64,000 nucleotides of DNA from Aliisedimentitalea scapharcae (GTDB taxonomy: Bacteria > Pseudomonadota > Alphaproteobacteria > Rhodobacterales > Rhodobacteraceae): NCBI RefSeq assembly GCF_045277565.1, contig NZ_CP123584.1:558001-622000 (forward strand). The letters run 5' to 3'. The notes below the pieces were generated by a model. It worked only from the letters and a program-made list of their open reading frames with translations. It was not told where the DNA came from and did no database searches. Shown here piece by piece: positions 16,847 to 26,434 of this stretch (its first letter is position 1; every line of letters begins with the position of its first letter). The translations under genes and the position numbers were made by a program.

Positions 16847-18765
16847 CAGCCGTCACCGCCCTCAAAGAAAAACTCGTCCATCCGATGTACACCAAAGTGA
16901 GCGCCGGGATCCCAGGCCCACATGCCTGTTTCCGGAATGTTGCGCAAAGTGTTGGACACCACGACGGGCTGTGGCGCTTCGGCCAGGATGCCAATGCCAT
17001 AGATCTGATCTGCGTGAATCTTCAGCATTTCGGTCCACGCACTTTCACGCTCTGCATCGGTCGAGGCGCGATCCCATTGCAGCGCCAGCTCCATCAGGCG
17101 CTGGGCTTCGGGCATGTCGGGTGCTTCGCCGACTTCGCCATCAGTCTGATAGTATTGGCCCCACTTGGGCCAGGCCAGGAATTCCTGATGGCGCGGAGCG
17201 AGATAACTGGGTGACGTATATGTTTGGGGGAGACCATTGTCCCAACCGAACCAGACTGACGCCATGGCTGAACCGGAAAACACCCGGTTGCGAAGGATGT
17301 CGCGATCCAGTGGCCGTTGAACCAGCTTTACGCCAACGTCGCGCCAGTCATCAGTGATGATTTGAAGGGCGTTTTCGACCTCCTGGCGTTCACCGGCAGT
17401 TTCGATCACGAACTCCATCGGGCGTCCGTCGGGCAATTTGCGAATGCCGGCCCCATCCCGGTCCCCCAATCCCGCTTCGTCCAACAGTTTGTTGGCCATG
17501 TCGGGATCATAGGCGGCCCAGGCGTCACGATTGGCCTGTTCAAAGAACGGGCTGGCGGGCAAGACCGTCATGGCACCGGGTTTGGCCAGCTTGAAGTACA
17601 AAGCCTTGTTGATGGAATCGCGGTTGATGGCCAGGCTGAGCGCCCGCCGAACACGGACATCGCGCAACACATTGCGCCAGACATCGCCCGCAAAGTTCAG
17701 GTTGGGATAGATGGCGATTTGCGAGGCAACCCCGGTTTTCCACAGATAGGTCCGATAGTTGCCGCCGTCCTTTTCGCCTTTTCTCAGGATTGGGATATCA
17801 CGAAAGCCCAGTCCGCGGGCCTGGATTTCAGCCTCTCCAGCGTTGGATTTCGCGGCCACCAAACCGGGCGAGACAATCTCCATTTCGACCACGTCGATAT
17901 AGGGCAGCTGCAGCCCCTTGGAATCGACGCGATGGTAGTAGGGATTGCGCACGAACAGATGGCGTATCTTTTTGCCCGAGGTCGCGTTCACCCATGGCTG
18001 CAAGGTCGGCAGTTCGTGGTTGTCGAACTTGTACATATTGTCGAGTTTGTTGTGCAGGGCGGGCCAGCTTTTGACCCGATAATAATCCACCTCTTCGGCC
18101 AGAACGGTTTCGTCGGCGTATTTTGCATGAAAGGTTTTCAGGAAATGCGCTGGCCGATAGATAAAGGGTGGACGCGCCTGTGCCAGGGATTGCAGGAAAT
18201 TTGGGTTGGGATTGGCCCATTCATAGACCACCGTCTGTGCATCAGGAAAAGAGACCTGGGGCAGTTCGCCTTCGATGCGCAGGAAATCCGGCGGACCGGC
18301 GGGGCTCAGCAATGGGCTATTGGCGACGTCTTCCCACCAGTACCTGAAATCTTCAGACGTAAAGGGTGCGCCATCTGACCAGCGATGGCCTGTGCGCAGC
18401 TTCAAAGTAAATTTGCGGTTGTCTTCGTTTTCGTAAGAGGCCAGCAGATCCGGACGCAAGATATAGTTTTCATCGTATCCAATCAGGCGGGCATACCCAT
18501 AGACGACCATTTGGCGGATGTCCTTGGACCGGGTCACCATGGTGTTGAGCGTGCCGCCCTGGATTCCGAACACCCGACCTTTGTCCTCGAGATTCACGAC
18601 CAGGGGATCTTCTGGAATGCGTTCCTGAACCGGAGGCAGATCACCGCTGTCCACTTCTTCCAGAAAAAACTCACTTTCCTGCATGTGGGGTGCGGCAAAC
18701 ACTGACATCGGAGCCAGAGCGGCTGCCAGCACGAGCGAGGTGATGGATTTGGGAAGATTAAACAT
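16846..18765 (-). CDS. ABC transporter solute-binding protein, family 5
   Basis: The 639-residue periplasmic binding protein. A signal peptide (about residues 1-24, ending SVFAA) precedes an acidic linker and the SBP_bac_5 fold (FTLKLRTGHRWSDGAPFTSEDF is the family's hallmark). It is about 100 residues longer than OppA/DppA and closer in size to YejA or AgpA, which bind modified peptides or alpha-galactosides. The ligand cannot be assigned. The gene lies between the ATPase and the permeases, overlapping the ATPase by 8 nt. Confidence 0.88.
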   Translation of the reverse strand: MFNLPKSITSLVLAAALAPMSVFAAPHMQESEFFLEEVDSGDLPPVQERIPEDPLVVNLEDKGRVFGIQGGTLNTMVTRSKDIRQMVVYGYARLIGYDENYILRPDLLASYENEDNRKFTLKLRTGHRWSDGAPFTSEDFRYWWEDVANSPLLSPAGPPDFLRIEGELPQVSFPDAQTVVYEWANPNPNFLQSLAQARPPFIYRPAHFLKTFHAKYADETVLAEEVDYYRVKSWPALHNKLDNMYKFDNHELPTLQPWVNATSGKKIRHLFVRNPYYHRVDSKGLQLPYIDVVEMEIVSPGLVAAKSNAGEAEIQARGLGFRDIPILRKGEKDGGNYRTYLWKTGVASQIAIYPNLNFAGDVWRNVLRDVRVRRALSLAINRDSINKALYFKLAKPGAMTVLPASPFFEQANRDAWAAYDPDMANKLLDEAGLGDRDGAGIRKLPDGRPMEFVIETAGERQEVENALQIITDDWRDVGVKLVQRPLDRDILRNRVFSGSAMASVWFGWDNGLPQTYTSPSYLAPRHQEFLAWPKWGQYYQTDGEVGEAPDMPEAQRLMELALQWDRASTDAERESAWTEMLKIHADQIYGIGILAEAPQPVVVSNTLRNIPETGMWAWDPGAHFGVHRMDEFFFEGGDG

Positions 18766-20530
18766 GACAACGTACCTTGTGGCCGGGTTCCAGCTCGATC
18801 AACGACGGGACGGCAGAGGGGGTAAAGCGGAACTGCTCGGACCAGCTGTCCGGATTTCCGGCACCCAAAGCGACCAGTTTCAAGTTGATGGGGCGGTCAA
18901 TATCCGGGGTTGGCTGCGCCGCGATCAGCGCCTTGGTGTAGGGGTGTTTGGGGTCGTGGAACAGCGTCTCGGGGCTGCCTTGTTCAATTATCAGCCCCTG
19001 TCGCATCACCGCGACTTCGTCAGCAATGCGGGCAACCACAGCCAGATCGTGGCTGATGAACAGATAACTCAATCCCTTGCGGTCCTGAATCTCTTCGAGC
19101 AGAGACAGGATCTGTTCCTGTACCGAAACATCCAGCGCCGAAGTGGGTTCGTCGCACACAATCAGCGTGGGGTCCAACATAAGAGCACGGGCAATCGACA
19201 AACGCTGCCGCTGACCGCCTGAGAATGCGTGCGGGAAACGCATCAACATGTCCGGGTTCAACCCGACCTGTTGCAGCATCTCGGCGGCCTTGTCCTTTTG
19301 TTCTGAGCGGTTGCCGATCTGGTGAATTTCCAATGGCTCGGTCATTGCGCCAAGAACCCGCATTCGGGGGCTAAGCGACGAATAGGGGTCCTGAAACACC
19401 ATTTGGGCTTCGCGCTGAAACGCGGTTCGTGCGGCGCGATCCATCTGGTGAACGGCAGTGGCCGGAGAATCGGGATGAGGTCGAAACCAGACTTCGCCGC
19501 CGGGGTCCGGAGGCTCGGCTCCCAGTGCAATCCGTGCGGCAGTGGTTTTGCCCGACCCGCTTTCGCCGACAATGGCCAGAGTTTTGCCCCGCGGCAACGA
19601 CAGGTCCACACCACGGCATGCATGAACCTGCGTTTCGGGTTTCCAAGGTGATGCGCTGCGCAGTTTGTACGTCTTGTTGACGGCCTTGAGTTGCAGGATC
19701 AGATCTGTGGTCGAGGAATCCACGACTGCGGCTGCGGCATCGGGGATGGATGGAGCCGCGTTGAACAGTTGCTGGGTATAGGCATGGGCAGGAGCGCGCA
19801 GAATCGCTTCGGCAGACCCGGACTCCATGATCCGGCCCTTGTGCATCACCACCACCTGTTCGGCCATATTGGCGACCACACCCAGATCGTGGGTTACCAA
19901 GATCATCGCCATCCCGGTATCGCGCTGAAGCTCTTTCATCAGTCCGAGCACTTGGGCCTGTGTCGTTACATCAAGTGCCGTGGTGGGTTCATCTGCAATC
20001 AGTAAATCGGGCTTGGCCACCATGGCCATGGCGATCATCGCCCGCTGGCGCATCCCCCCTGACAATTCAAAGGGATAGGAACGATACGCCCGTTCCGGAT
20101 TAGGAAAGCCGACGCGCTCAAAAGTTTCCAGAACGGTTTTCTTGGCTTGGCTTTCGTTCTGGCCGCGATGCAGCCACAGAACTTCGGAAACCTGATTGCC
20201 GATCCGGTGCAGCGGCGACAGGGACCGCATGGGTTCCTGGAAAATCATGGAAACCGTGTCACCACGCACCGCACGCATGCGCCGTTCGGTCATGGCGGTT
20301 AGATCCTGTTCCCCCTTTGAACCGCGCAGGATTATGCGCCCGGAATGGATTCGCGCAATCCGGGGCAGGATGCGCAGCACAGCCCGGCAGGTGACTGTCT
20401 TGCCCGATCCGCTTTCGCCGACCAGGGCCAGAGTTTCACCCGGTTGCACTTCAAAGCTGACGTCGCGAACCACAGGCGCGCCATCGCCAAAACCTATGCT
20501 CAGATCTTCGACTGATAAAAGGGGCTGCAT
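18758..20530 (-). CDS. Fused double ABC ATPase (DppD-DppF type)
   Basis: The 590-residue protein joins two ABC domains. Domain 1 has Walker A GESGSGKT, signature LSGGM and Walker B LLIADEP. Domain 2 has GESGSGKT, signature FSGGQRQRLS and LIVCDEP. Both are intact, so both sites should hydrolyse ATP. The fused layout resembles YejF/GsiA. It is the first gene of the importer operon, which is unusual because the binding protein is more often first. A 268-nt gap with no other gene separates it from the divergent methyltransferase. Confidence 0.9.
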   Translation of the reverse strand: MQPLLSVEDLSIGFGDGAPVVRDVSFEVQPGETLALVGESGSGKTVTCRAVLRILPRIARIHSGRIILRGSKGEQDLTAMTERRMRAVRGDTVSMIFQEPMRSLSPLHRIGNQVSEVLWLHRGQNESQAKKTVLETFERVGFPNPERAYRSYPFELSGGMRQRAMIAMAMVAKPDLLIADEPTTALDVTTQAQVLGLMKELQRDTGMAMILVTHDLGVVANMAEQVVVMHKGRIMESGSAEAILRAPAHAYTQQLFNAAPSIPDAAAAVVDSSTTDLILQLKAVNKTYKLRSASPWKPETQVHACRGVDLSLPRGKTLAIVGESGSGKTTAARIALGAEPPDPGGEVWFRPHPDSPATAVHQMDRAARTAFQREAQMVFQDPYSSLSPRMRVLGAMTEPLEIHQIGNRSEQKDKAAEMLQQVGLNPDMLMRFPHAFSGGQRQRLSIARALMLDPTLIVCDEPTSALDVSVQEQILSLLEEIQDRKGLSYLFISHDLAVVARIADEVAVMRQGLIIEQGSPETLFHDPKHPYTKALIAAQPTPDIDRPINLKLVALGAGNPDSWSEQFRFTPSAVPSLIELEPGHKVRCHV

Positions 20531-20798
20531 TCAGGCACGCCCACCTTTCAGCCGATCCAAATGCATCACGTCTTCATCCCCCAGTTTTTTTCTTACCTTG
20601 GCAAGCCGCGCCCATGTTAGTCAAACCCCAATTCCCGTGTTTTTCGGGACTTACGTATGGAAAGCCCGTTTGCGCTGCCTATTAGTGCCGCTTTGTATCA
20701 TTGAAGTGTGGAATGAAGGTCATACATCTTTTGGCCTACACATTTTTGTTATTCTCTGACATCACCACTGCCATTCCCATTGCCAAGGAGCATGACCC

Positions 20799-21287
20799 GT
20801 GATCACCCGCCTTGATCTGTTCATTGACCGGATGGTGTCCCAGCGCGCCTGTCTGGATTTCGCCATTGCTGAAACCGATGATCTGACCGGACCCGTGTTC
20901 GAGCTGGGTCTGGGGAACGGACGCACCTTTCATCACATGCGCGAGAACATTCATGGGCGCGATGTCTACGTGTTCGAGCGCGCGGTTGCATCACATCCGG
21001 ACAGCACGCCAGCCGAAGAATTGACCATTCTGGGGGATGTGATGGAAACCCTGCCGCAATCGCTGGAGCGGTTTGGTGCAACGGCCAGCCTGATTCACGC
21101 GGATCTGGGGGGGCACAATCGTGCCAAGAATGACGTCTTTGCCCGCGCGGTGTCTCCGTTGATCGAGCCGCTTTTGGTACCGGGTGGGTTGATGGTGTCT
21201 TCGGACCGGATGTATTTCGACAACATGATTGAACTGCCGTTGCCCGAGGGCGCGGTCGAAGGTCGATGCTTTATTTACAAGAAGTGA
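20799..21287 (+). CDS. Small class I SAM-dependent methyltransferase, copy B
   Basis: The 162-residue paralogue of the protein at 4090-4566. Motif I is FELGLGNGRTFHHMRE (about residues 34-49). Later there are HADLGGHNRAKND and LVPGGLMVSSDRMYF. It starts at a GTG with a strong AAGGAG eight bases upstream; no in-frame ATG is better placed. It stands directly before ackA (97-nt gap). Function is unknown. The spread of copies, one in a glycan operon and one alone, suggests a shared small-molecule or lipid substrate rather than a nucleic acid, but this is a guess. Confidence 0.75.
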   Translation: MITRLDLFIDRMVSQRACLDFAIAETDDLTGPVFELGLGNGRTFHHMRENIHGRDVYVFERAVASHPDSTPAEELTILGDVMETLPQSLERFGATASLIHADLGGHNRAKNDVFARAVSPLIEPLLVPGGLMVSSDRMYFDNMIELPLPEGAVEGRCFIYKK

Positions 21288-21383
21288 TGATCTCTGGGGG
21301 GCGTGAACTATGTCGGCCTCCCAATCGGGGGCTGGCGTCAATTCTGGATCAACGCGGCTCTCGCAACGGACCAAGGTGACACC

Positions 21384-22520
21384 ATGAACGCAATCCTGAC
21401 CCTGAACGCTGGTAGTTCGTCGATCAAATTCGCGGTCTACAGTGATGCGCCCGAACCCGAGTTGTTGCAAGTCGGGCAGGTGGAGAACCTGGGGCCCATC
21501 GCGCAATTGACGCTGAACCGCTCGGCAGCGCGCCCCATCGGCCCAGCCGATCACGCCAGCGCCCTGCCTGCGATCCTTGAGGCTGTGTCACCGGTGTTGG
21601 CGGGGCGCGAACTGGTCGGTGTCGGCCACAGGATCGTGCATGGTGGAAAAAGCTTTGTTGCCCCTGTTGTGTTGGAGGCGGAACAGCTGACCCAATTGGA
21701 GGCGCTGGAACCGCTGGCCCCATTGCATCAGCCCCACAATCTGGCCACGGTTCGGGCGGCGCAACGGGCATTTCCCGATGTTCCACAGGTGGGGTGTTTT
21801 GATACGGCATTTCACGTCGGGCATCCGATGGTGAATGATGTGTTTGCCCTGCCGCGCCGGTTTTACGAAAAGGGTGTGCGCCGCTATGGGTTCCACGGGT
21901 TGAGCTATGATTACATTACCCAGACGCTGCGCCGGGATTATCCGGAACTCGCCGCAGGGCGGGTGGTCGTGGCACATCTGGGGAATGGCGCGTCGATGTG
22001 CGCAATTCGCGATGGCCAAAGCATCGGATCGACAATGGGGTTTTCGGCGTTGGATGGCCTGCCGATGGGCACGCGATGCGGTCAGCTGGATCCAGGTGTG
22101 TTGCTGTATCTGATGGATCAAGGGCTGAGCCGCGAGGCGATTACTCATATTCTGTACAAGGAAAGCGGGCTGAAGGGGTTGTCGGGGCTGAGCCACGACA
22201 TGCGCGCGCTATTGGCCAGCGATGATCCGCACGCGGCAGAGGCAATCGACTATTATGTTTTCCGCATCAGGCGTGAATTGGGGGCTATGGCGGCTATTCT
22301 GGGCGGCATTGACGGGCTGGTGTTCTGTGGAGGCATTGGAGAAAACGCGGCTCCAATCCGCGCACGTGTGCTGGACGGGATGGAGTTTCTGGGGCTGCAT
22401 CTGGATGCGTCGGCCAACAGGGCAGGTGGCCCGCTGATCAGTACGGGCCAAGCCCATGCATTGGTTATTCCAACAGATGAAGAGCGGGTTATCGCGCGCG
22501 CTGTTGTGCGCCTGTTGTGA
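21384..22520 (+). CDS. ackA: Acetate kinase
   Basis: Interconverts acetyl phosphate plus ADP with acetate plus ATP. The 378-residue protein has the N-terminal LTLNAGSSSIKF, GHRIVHGG, CFDTAFH, FHGLSYDYI, AHLGNGASM, and the C-terminal GGIGENAAPIR, all characteristic. The ATG at 21384 with AAGGTGA upstream is the true start; upstream frame extension is not conserved. The usual partner genes for phosphotransacetylase (pta) or phosphoketolase are not adjacent, so it acts as a stand-alone gene here. Confidence 0.95.
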   Translation: MNAILTLNAGSSSIKFAVYSDAPEPELLQVGQVENLGPIAQLTLNRSAARPIGPADHASALPAILEAVSPVLAGRELVGVGHRIVHGGKSFVAPVVLEAEQLTQLEALEPLAPLHQPHNLATVRAAQRAFPDVPQVGCFDTAFHVGHPMVNDVFALPRRFYEKGVRRYGFHGLSYDYITQTLRRDYPELAAGRVVVAHLGNGASMCAIRDGQSIGSTMGFSALDGLPMGTRCGQLDPGVLLYLMDQGLSREAITHILYKESGLKGLSGLSHDMRALLASDDPHAAEAIDYYVFRIRRELGAMAAILGGIDGLVFCGGIGENAAPIRARVLDGMEFLGLHLDASANRAGGPLISTGQAHALVIPTDEERVIARAVVRLL

Positions 22521-22587
22521 TCGGGATGGTGTTGGGGGTGGAAGGTGTTACTGTGTCACCCAATCAAAGGCATTCAGGACCCTGACC

Positions 22588-22848
22588 ATGCTCAAGCTCA
22601 AGCCGAACTGTGAATGTTGTGATGTCGATCTGGCACCGAACAGCGATCAGGCACGGATCTGCACCTTTGAATGCACATTTTGCAAAGACTGCGCGGATCG
22701 ACATTTTGACGGGGTTTGCCCGAATTGTGGCGGCAACCTGGTGTCCCGCCCGATCCGTCCCACGGCGCTGTTGCACAAGTTTCCAGCCTCGGCAGAGCGG
22801 TTTATCAAAGATCATTCGGCGTGCCGAAAGGCGAGCGATCCAGGGTAG
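22588..22848 (+). CDS. DUF1272 cysteine-rich protein
   Basis: The 86-residue protein with nine cysteines in the first 47 residues: C8, C10, C11, C25, C29, C32, C35, C44, C47. The CxxxCxxCxxC cluster and the later CPNC form a zinc-ribbon-like arrangement, matching the DUF1272 family of unknown function. The ATG at 22588 starts the conserved sequence (MLKLKPNCECC). The next gene downstream, 129 nt on, is a metal- or thiol-type MerR regulator, which hints at a link to metal stress. Confidence 0.8.
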   Translation: MLKLKPNCECCDVDLAPNSDQARICTFECTFCKDCADRHFDGVCPNCGGNLVSRPIRPTALLHKFPASAERFIKDHSACRKASDPG

Positions 22849-22977
22849 TCGTTTGACGCAACAAAGGGGGTCAACAGCGCAGGTCGGATATCTTTCCGCG
22901 TTGCCCACCCCGACCCTGTGGGCCCGCCCAAAGGGCAAGAACCCCACCAGCCCCTGTTCAAAATTGGAGATCCAGAC

Positions 22978-23406
22978 GTGTTCACGATTGGCACCTTGTC
23001 CCGAAAAACCGGAACCAAGGTGCAAACCATCCGCTATTACGAACAGATTGGCCTGATGCACGAACCAGGGCGGACTGCGGGCGGCCAGCGCCGCTATGAT
23101 TCTGCGGATTTGGATCGTCTGGCGTTTATTCGCCATGGACGCCAACTGGGATTTGGGCTGGTGGCCATTCGGGAATTGCTGGATCTGGCTGACAACCCGG
23201 ATCAGCCCTGTTCGAATGCGGATTCGATTGCCCAGCGGCAATTGGTTCAGGTGCAGCAGCGGTTGCTGCGGTTAAAGGCGCTCGAAAAGGAATTGAAGCG
23301 GATGATTGATGACTGCGACGGCCACACGGTCAGCAATTGCCGGGTGCTGGAAGTTCTACGGGATCATTCCGAATGTCTGACGGATCACGACAACATCGGT
23401 GAATGA
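22978..23406 (+). CDS. MerR family regulator, ZntR/CadR/HmrR-like
   Basis: The 142-residue regulator. The N-terminal winged helix (FTIGTLSRKTGTKVQTIRYYEQIGL) and the coiled dimerisation helix end in a metal-loop region with C78, C113, C121 and C133. The C78/C113/C121 set resembles soft- or divalent-metal sensors of the ZntR/CadR group more than the two-cysteine CueR loop. The GTG at 22978 with GGAGA upstream is the start. No divergent efflux gene lies next to it; the nearest candidate target is the DUF1272 gene upstream. Confidence 0.85.
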   Translation: MFTIGTLSRKTGTKVQTIRYYEQIGLMHEPGRTAGGQRRYDSADLDRLAFIRHGRQLGFGLVAIRELLDLADNPDQPCSNADSIAQRQLVQVQQRLLRLKALEKELKRMIDDCDGHTVSNCRVLEVLRDHSECLTDHDNIGE

Positions 23407-23522
23407 GCCGTCTTTGGGGGGAGCTCACCCAAACGTGAAGCGAATTGGGTTGAAGACAATCGGGCCGATGCCCTGATGATGGTTGGCGATCTACCGAATT
23501 CAATAACGATAACGAGCAGGCC

Positions 23523-24122
23523 ATGACATCCCAAAGACTGACGCGCCGAACGGTGCTTTTAACTGGCGCAGCGTATGGCGCTGCTGCCGCACCGTTGCTG
23601 GCGCAAACTGGAATAGCCGCCGGTGAACCGGTTGAACCGGCCTTGGCTGCTCCACCGGTGCGCCGAAACATCTCGTCCTTTCGGGCGGCCAATTGGCAGG
23701 ACCATTTTGACACGCTGAAAGACGGTGCGATCCTGTGCGACATCGACTCGCGCGCGGTTCAATTCTGGTCAGAAGATCAAAGCGTCTACAAGATGTACCC
23801 ATCAAGCGTTCCGCTGAGCGAGGACCTGACAAAACGCGGCTACACAACCGTCATTCGCAAGGTCGAAGGCCCCAGCTGGCGGCCCACCCCGTCAATGAAG
23901 GAACGTAACCCGGAATGGCCGGATTATTGGCCTCCGGGTCCGGACAACCCGCTGGGCACCCACGCGCTTTACCTGTCATGGCAGTATTACCGGGTCCATG
24001 GCACCGGCGACACCCGCAAGATTGGTCGCAAATCGTCGAATGGCTGCGTCGGGCTTTACAACGAACATATCGCGGAACTCTTTGCCTTGGCCAAGGTCGG
24101 GACGCAGGTGAAACTGTTCTGA
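23523..24122 (+). CDS. L,D-transpeptidase (YkuD) family protein, Tat-type signal
   Basis: The 199-residue exported enzyme that forms 3-3 peptidoglycan crosslinks or attaches proteins to peptidoglycan. The N-terminus TRRTVLLTGAAYGAAAA looks like a twin-arginine signal. The YkuD active site is HGTGDTRKIGRKSSNGCVGL, with the catalytic cysteine in SNGCVGL and the preceding histidine. It ends 8 nt before the convergent FAD oxidoreductase. Confidence 0.88.
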   Translation: MTSQRLTRRTVLLTGAAYGAAAAPLLAQTGIAAGEPVEPALAAPPVRRNISSFRAANWQDHFDTLKDGAILCDIDSRAVQFWSEDQSVYKMYPSSVPLSEDLTKRGYTTVIRKVEGPSWRPTPSMKERNPEWPDYWPPGPDNPLGTHALYLSWQYYRVHGTGDTRKIGRKSSNGCVGLYNEHIAELFALAKVGTQVKLF

Positions 24123-24130
24123 AGGCCCGC

Positions 24131-25408
24131 TTAGAAGCGATCCTTGACCAAATGTGTCAGGGACGCGCCGGTTTCGTAATAGGCCTGGCGGAGTCCGGCG
24201 TATGGCAGGTGGTGATGGATGACAGGCGGTACCGGCAAACAGTCGGGATTGCCTGACAGCAGGGACCGGGCCATGCGTTCACCAAATACTGTTCCAGGCC
24301 CAATGCCGCGTCCAGAGTATCCAAAGGCCACCAGGGCGGTATCACCCAACGATTGTATCTTGGGCAAATATTCGGCGGTCATGGCAATCCGCCCATACCA
24401 CGCCTGTCCCAGCTGCAGTCCTGACAGCTGCGGAAACATCCGTTTCAACTTGCGTAGCAACCAGCTGCGATGGATCCCGCTGGCTGGGTGCCCCAGATCG
24501 CCCATGGCCCCGATGATCAATCGCCCGGCCTGATCCAGACGCCAGGAAGACATGACCAGCGCTGTGTCCCAGCACCCCTCTTGATTGGGCAGGATGGAAT
24601 GGCGTTGGGCATGGCTCAGCGGCTCGGTGGCTGCCTGAAAGTAATGCACGGGAATGACACGCGGCGTGATCATGCCTTCAATTGGCAGGGAATAGGCGTT
24701 GGTTGCCACAATTAGATTGTGGGCCGTGATCTTGCCCTTTGGGGTGACAACGCACCAGCCATCCGGGGTTTTGGTGACAGAGATCGCAGGTGAATTCTCA
24801 TGTATATGTGCCCCCGCGTCGACGGCGGCCCGGGCCAGCCCTTTGGCATAAGCCAGCGGTTGGATGGTTCCCGCGCGTGGGTCAAACAACGCACCATACA
24901 CGCGATCAGATCCGACACGCGCGATGGTTTCGTCCCTTGATAGGAGTTGTACCGGGGCTCCCAGCGCTTTCTGCTGGTCGTATCTATTGGTGAGATCCGT
25001 CATGCCTGCAGGAGCATGGGCGCAATGAAGAGTGCCTTTGCGAACTGGCTCACACTGGATGTCATGGTCTGTGATCAATTGATAAACCAGATCCGGCGCA
25101 GCGGCGAGCAGTCTGGTCAATTGCAAACCTGTGTCCTCTCCCAACCGGTCTATGATGTCATTGGGCGGCAACCACATTCCGGCATTGACCAGCCCGACGT
25201 TGCGCCCTGATCCGCCCCAGCCGATTTCGCGCGCTTCGATGAGCCGGACTTTGGCCCCGTCCTGACCGGCGTGCAGCGCGGCGGACAAACCGGTATAGCC
25301 CCCTCCGATGATCGCCAGATCTGCCTTTGCTGATTGGGTCAGCGCAGCGGCGTTCGCGGTTTCGCGGCAAGATTTGTGCCACAGGCTGTCTGACAGTTCC
25401 GAAGTCAT
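24131..25408 (-). CDS. FAD-dependent oxidoreductase (DAO family, PuuB-like)
   Basis: The 425-residue flavoenzyme of the D-amino-acid-oxidase fold. The N-terminal LAIIGGGYTGLSAALH binds FAD, followed by the conserved IGWGGSGRNVGLVNAGMW. The C-terminal VAFGYSGRGIGPGTVFG is typical of amine/gamma-glutamylputrescine oxidase relatives. The true amine substrate is unknown. The ATG at 25408 is preferred over 25483 because the conserved N-terminus follows. It is divergent from a LysR gene, which probably controls it. Confidence 0.85.
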   Translation of the reverse strand: MTSELSDSLWHKSCRETANAAALTQSAKADLAIIGGGYTGLSAALHAGQDGAKVRLIEAREIGWGGSGRNVGLVNAGMWLPPNDIIDRLGEDTGLQLTRLLAAAPDLVYQLITDHDIQCEPVRKGTLHCAHAPAGMTDLTNRYDQQKALGAPVQLLSRDETIARVGSDRVYGALFDPRAGTIQPLAYAKGLARAAVDAGAHIHENSPAISVTKTPDGWCVVTPKGKITAHNLIVATNAYSLPIEGMITPRVIPVHYFQAATEPLSHAQRHSILPNQEGCWDTALVMSSWRLDQAGRLIIGAMGDLGHPASGIHRSWLLRKLKRMFPQLSGLQLGQAWYGRIAMTAEYLPKIQSLGDTALVAFGYSGRGIGPGTVFGERMARSLLSGNPDCLPVPPVIHHHLPYAGLRQAYYETGASLTHLVKDRF

Positions 25409-25513
25409 GGCTTGGTCCAGTTCGTTGAGCGTTCTGATCGCCCGGAAAAGCGGGGCAAAAAGATGCTTTCCACATCTCCACAACTATTCCTATTGAAACA
25501 AATTCCAAAAGCC

Positions 25514-26434
25514 ATGAGTAATCATCATATGATAGCACCACGTAGATTGCTTCCTTCGGTTCCCTCCCTGCTTGCGCTCGAAGCTGTGGATCGGCTCGGC
25601 AGCGCCTCGGCAGCCGCCGAAGACCTGTCTCTGACCCAAAGCGCGATCAGCCGTCAACTGAAGCAACTGGAAGAACAGATGGAGGTCGAACTGATCTCGC
25701 GAGACCAGATGCGGCTCAGGTTGACGCCTGCAGGGTCCGAGTTCGCGCGGGAAGCGCGGTTTCTTCTGTCCCGACTGGCGCAGGCATCGGTCAAGCTGCG
25801 CGCCAATCGGGCAGGAACCAGTTTGGACCTGTCGATACTCCCGTCTTTCGGGCTCGGCTGGCTTGCGCCCAGGCTCAGGGACTTTGCCCGACTGCACCCG
25901 GATATAACGGTGAATTTGCAGACTCATACGCTGCCGTTTGATTTCGGTACACGGGCGGCTCAGGCAGCCATTCACTATGGCAAACGGGATTGGCCTGATG
26001 TGGAGTATGTTCGGTTGATGTCCGAACGGGTCCGGCCCGTGTGTGCGCCGTCGTTGATCGGCGAGGGCGTGTTGCAATCTGCGGACCTTCTGGGAATGCC
26101 ATTGCTGCATCTTCAGGATCATCCGGATCGCTGGGAGCGATGGTTTGCCCACCAAGGGGTGCAGGCCAAGGATCTCCAGGGGATGTTGTTTGACCAAAGC
26201 GTGACCATGACTCAGGCTGCAGTGCATGGATTGGGCGTGGCTTTGCTGTCCACTTTCCAGGCGCAGGAGGAAGTTGACCGAGGGCGCTTGTGCTATGCAA
26301 CACAGGATGCCGCTGTCGCCATGGGAGACTACTTTCTGGTGTGGCCGCGGGCGGAGACGGGCCAGCAATCTTTGACAGCGTTCCGGACGTGGTTGGTCTC
26401 ACAGGCTCTTCAGGAGGAAGAGGGCCCCGGGTGA
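25514..26434 (+). CDS. LysR family transcriptional regulator
   Basis: The 306-residue regulator. An N-terminal helix-turn-helix (LLALEAVDRLGSASAAAEDL, then LTQSAISRQLKQLEEQM) is followed by an effector domain of the GcvA-like type. The ATG at 25514 is chosen, with 25529 as an alternative; neither has a strong ribosome binding site. The 105-nt gap to the divergent flavoenzyme gene would hold the shared operator, by analogy with other LysR pairs. Confidence 0.88.
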   Translation: MSNHHMIAPRRLLPSVPSLLALEAVDRLGSASAAAEDLSLTQSAISRQLKQLEEQMEVELISRDQMRLRLTPAGSEFAREARFLLSRLAQASVKLRANRAGTSLDLSILPSFGLGWLAPRLRDFARLHPDITVNLQTHTLPFDFGTRAAQAAIHYGKRDWPDVEYVRLMSERVRPVCAPSLIGEGVLQSADLLGMPLLHLQDHPDRWERWFAHQGVQAKDLQGMLFDQSVTMTQAAVHGLGVALLSTFQAQEEVDRGRLCYATQDAAVAMGDYFLVWPRAETGQQSLTAFRTWLVSQALQEEEGPG

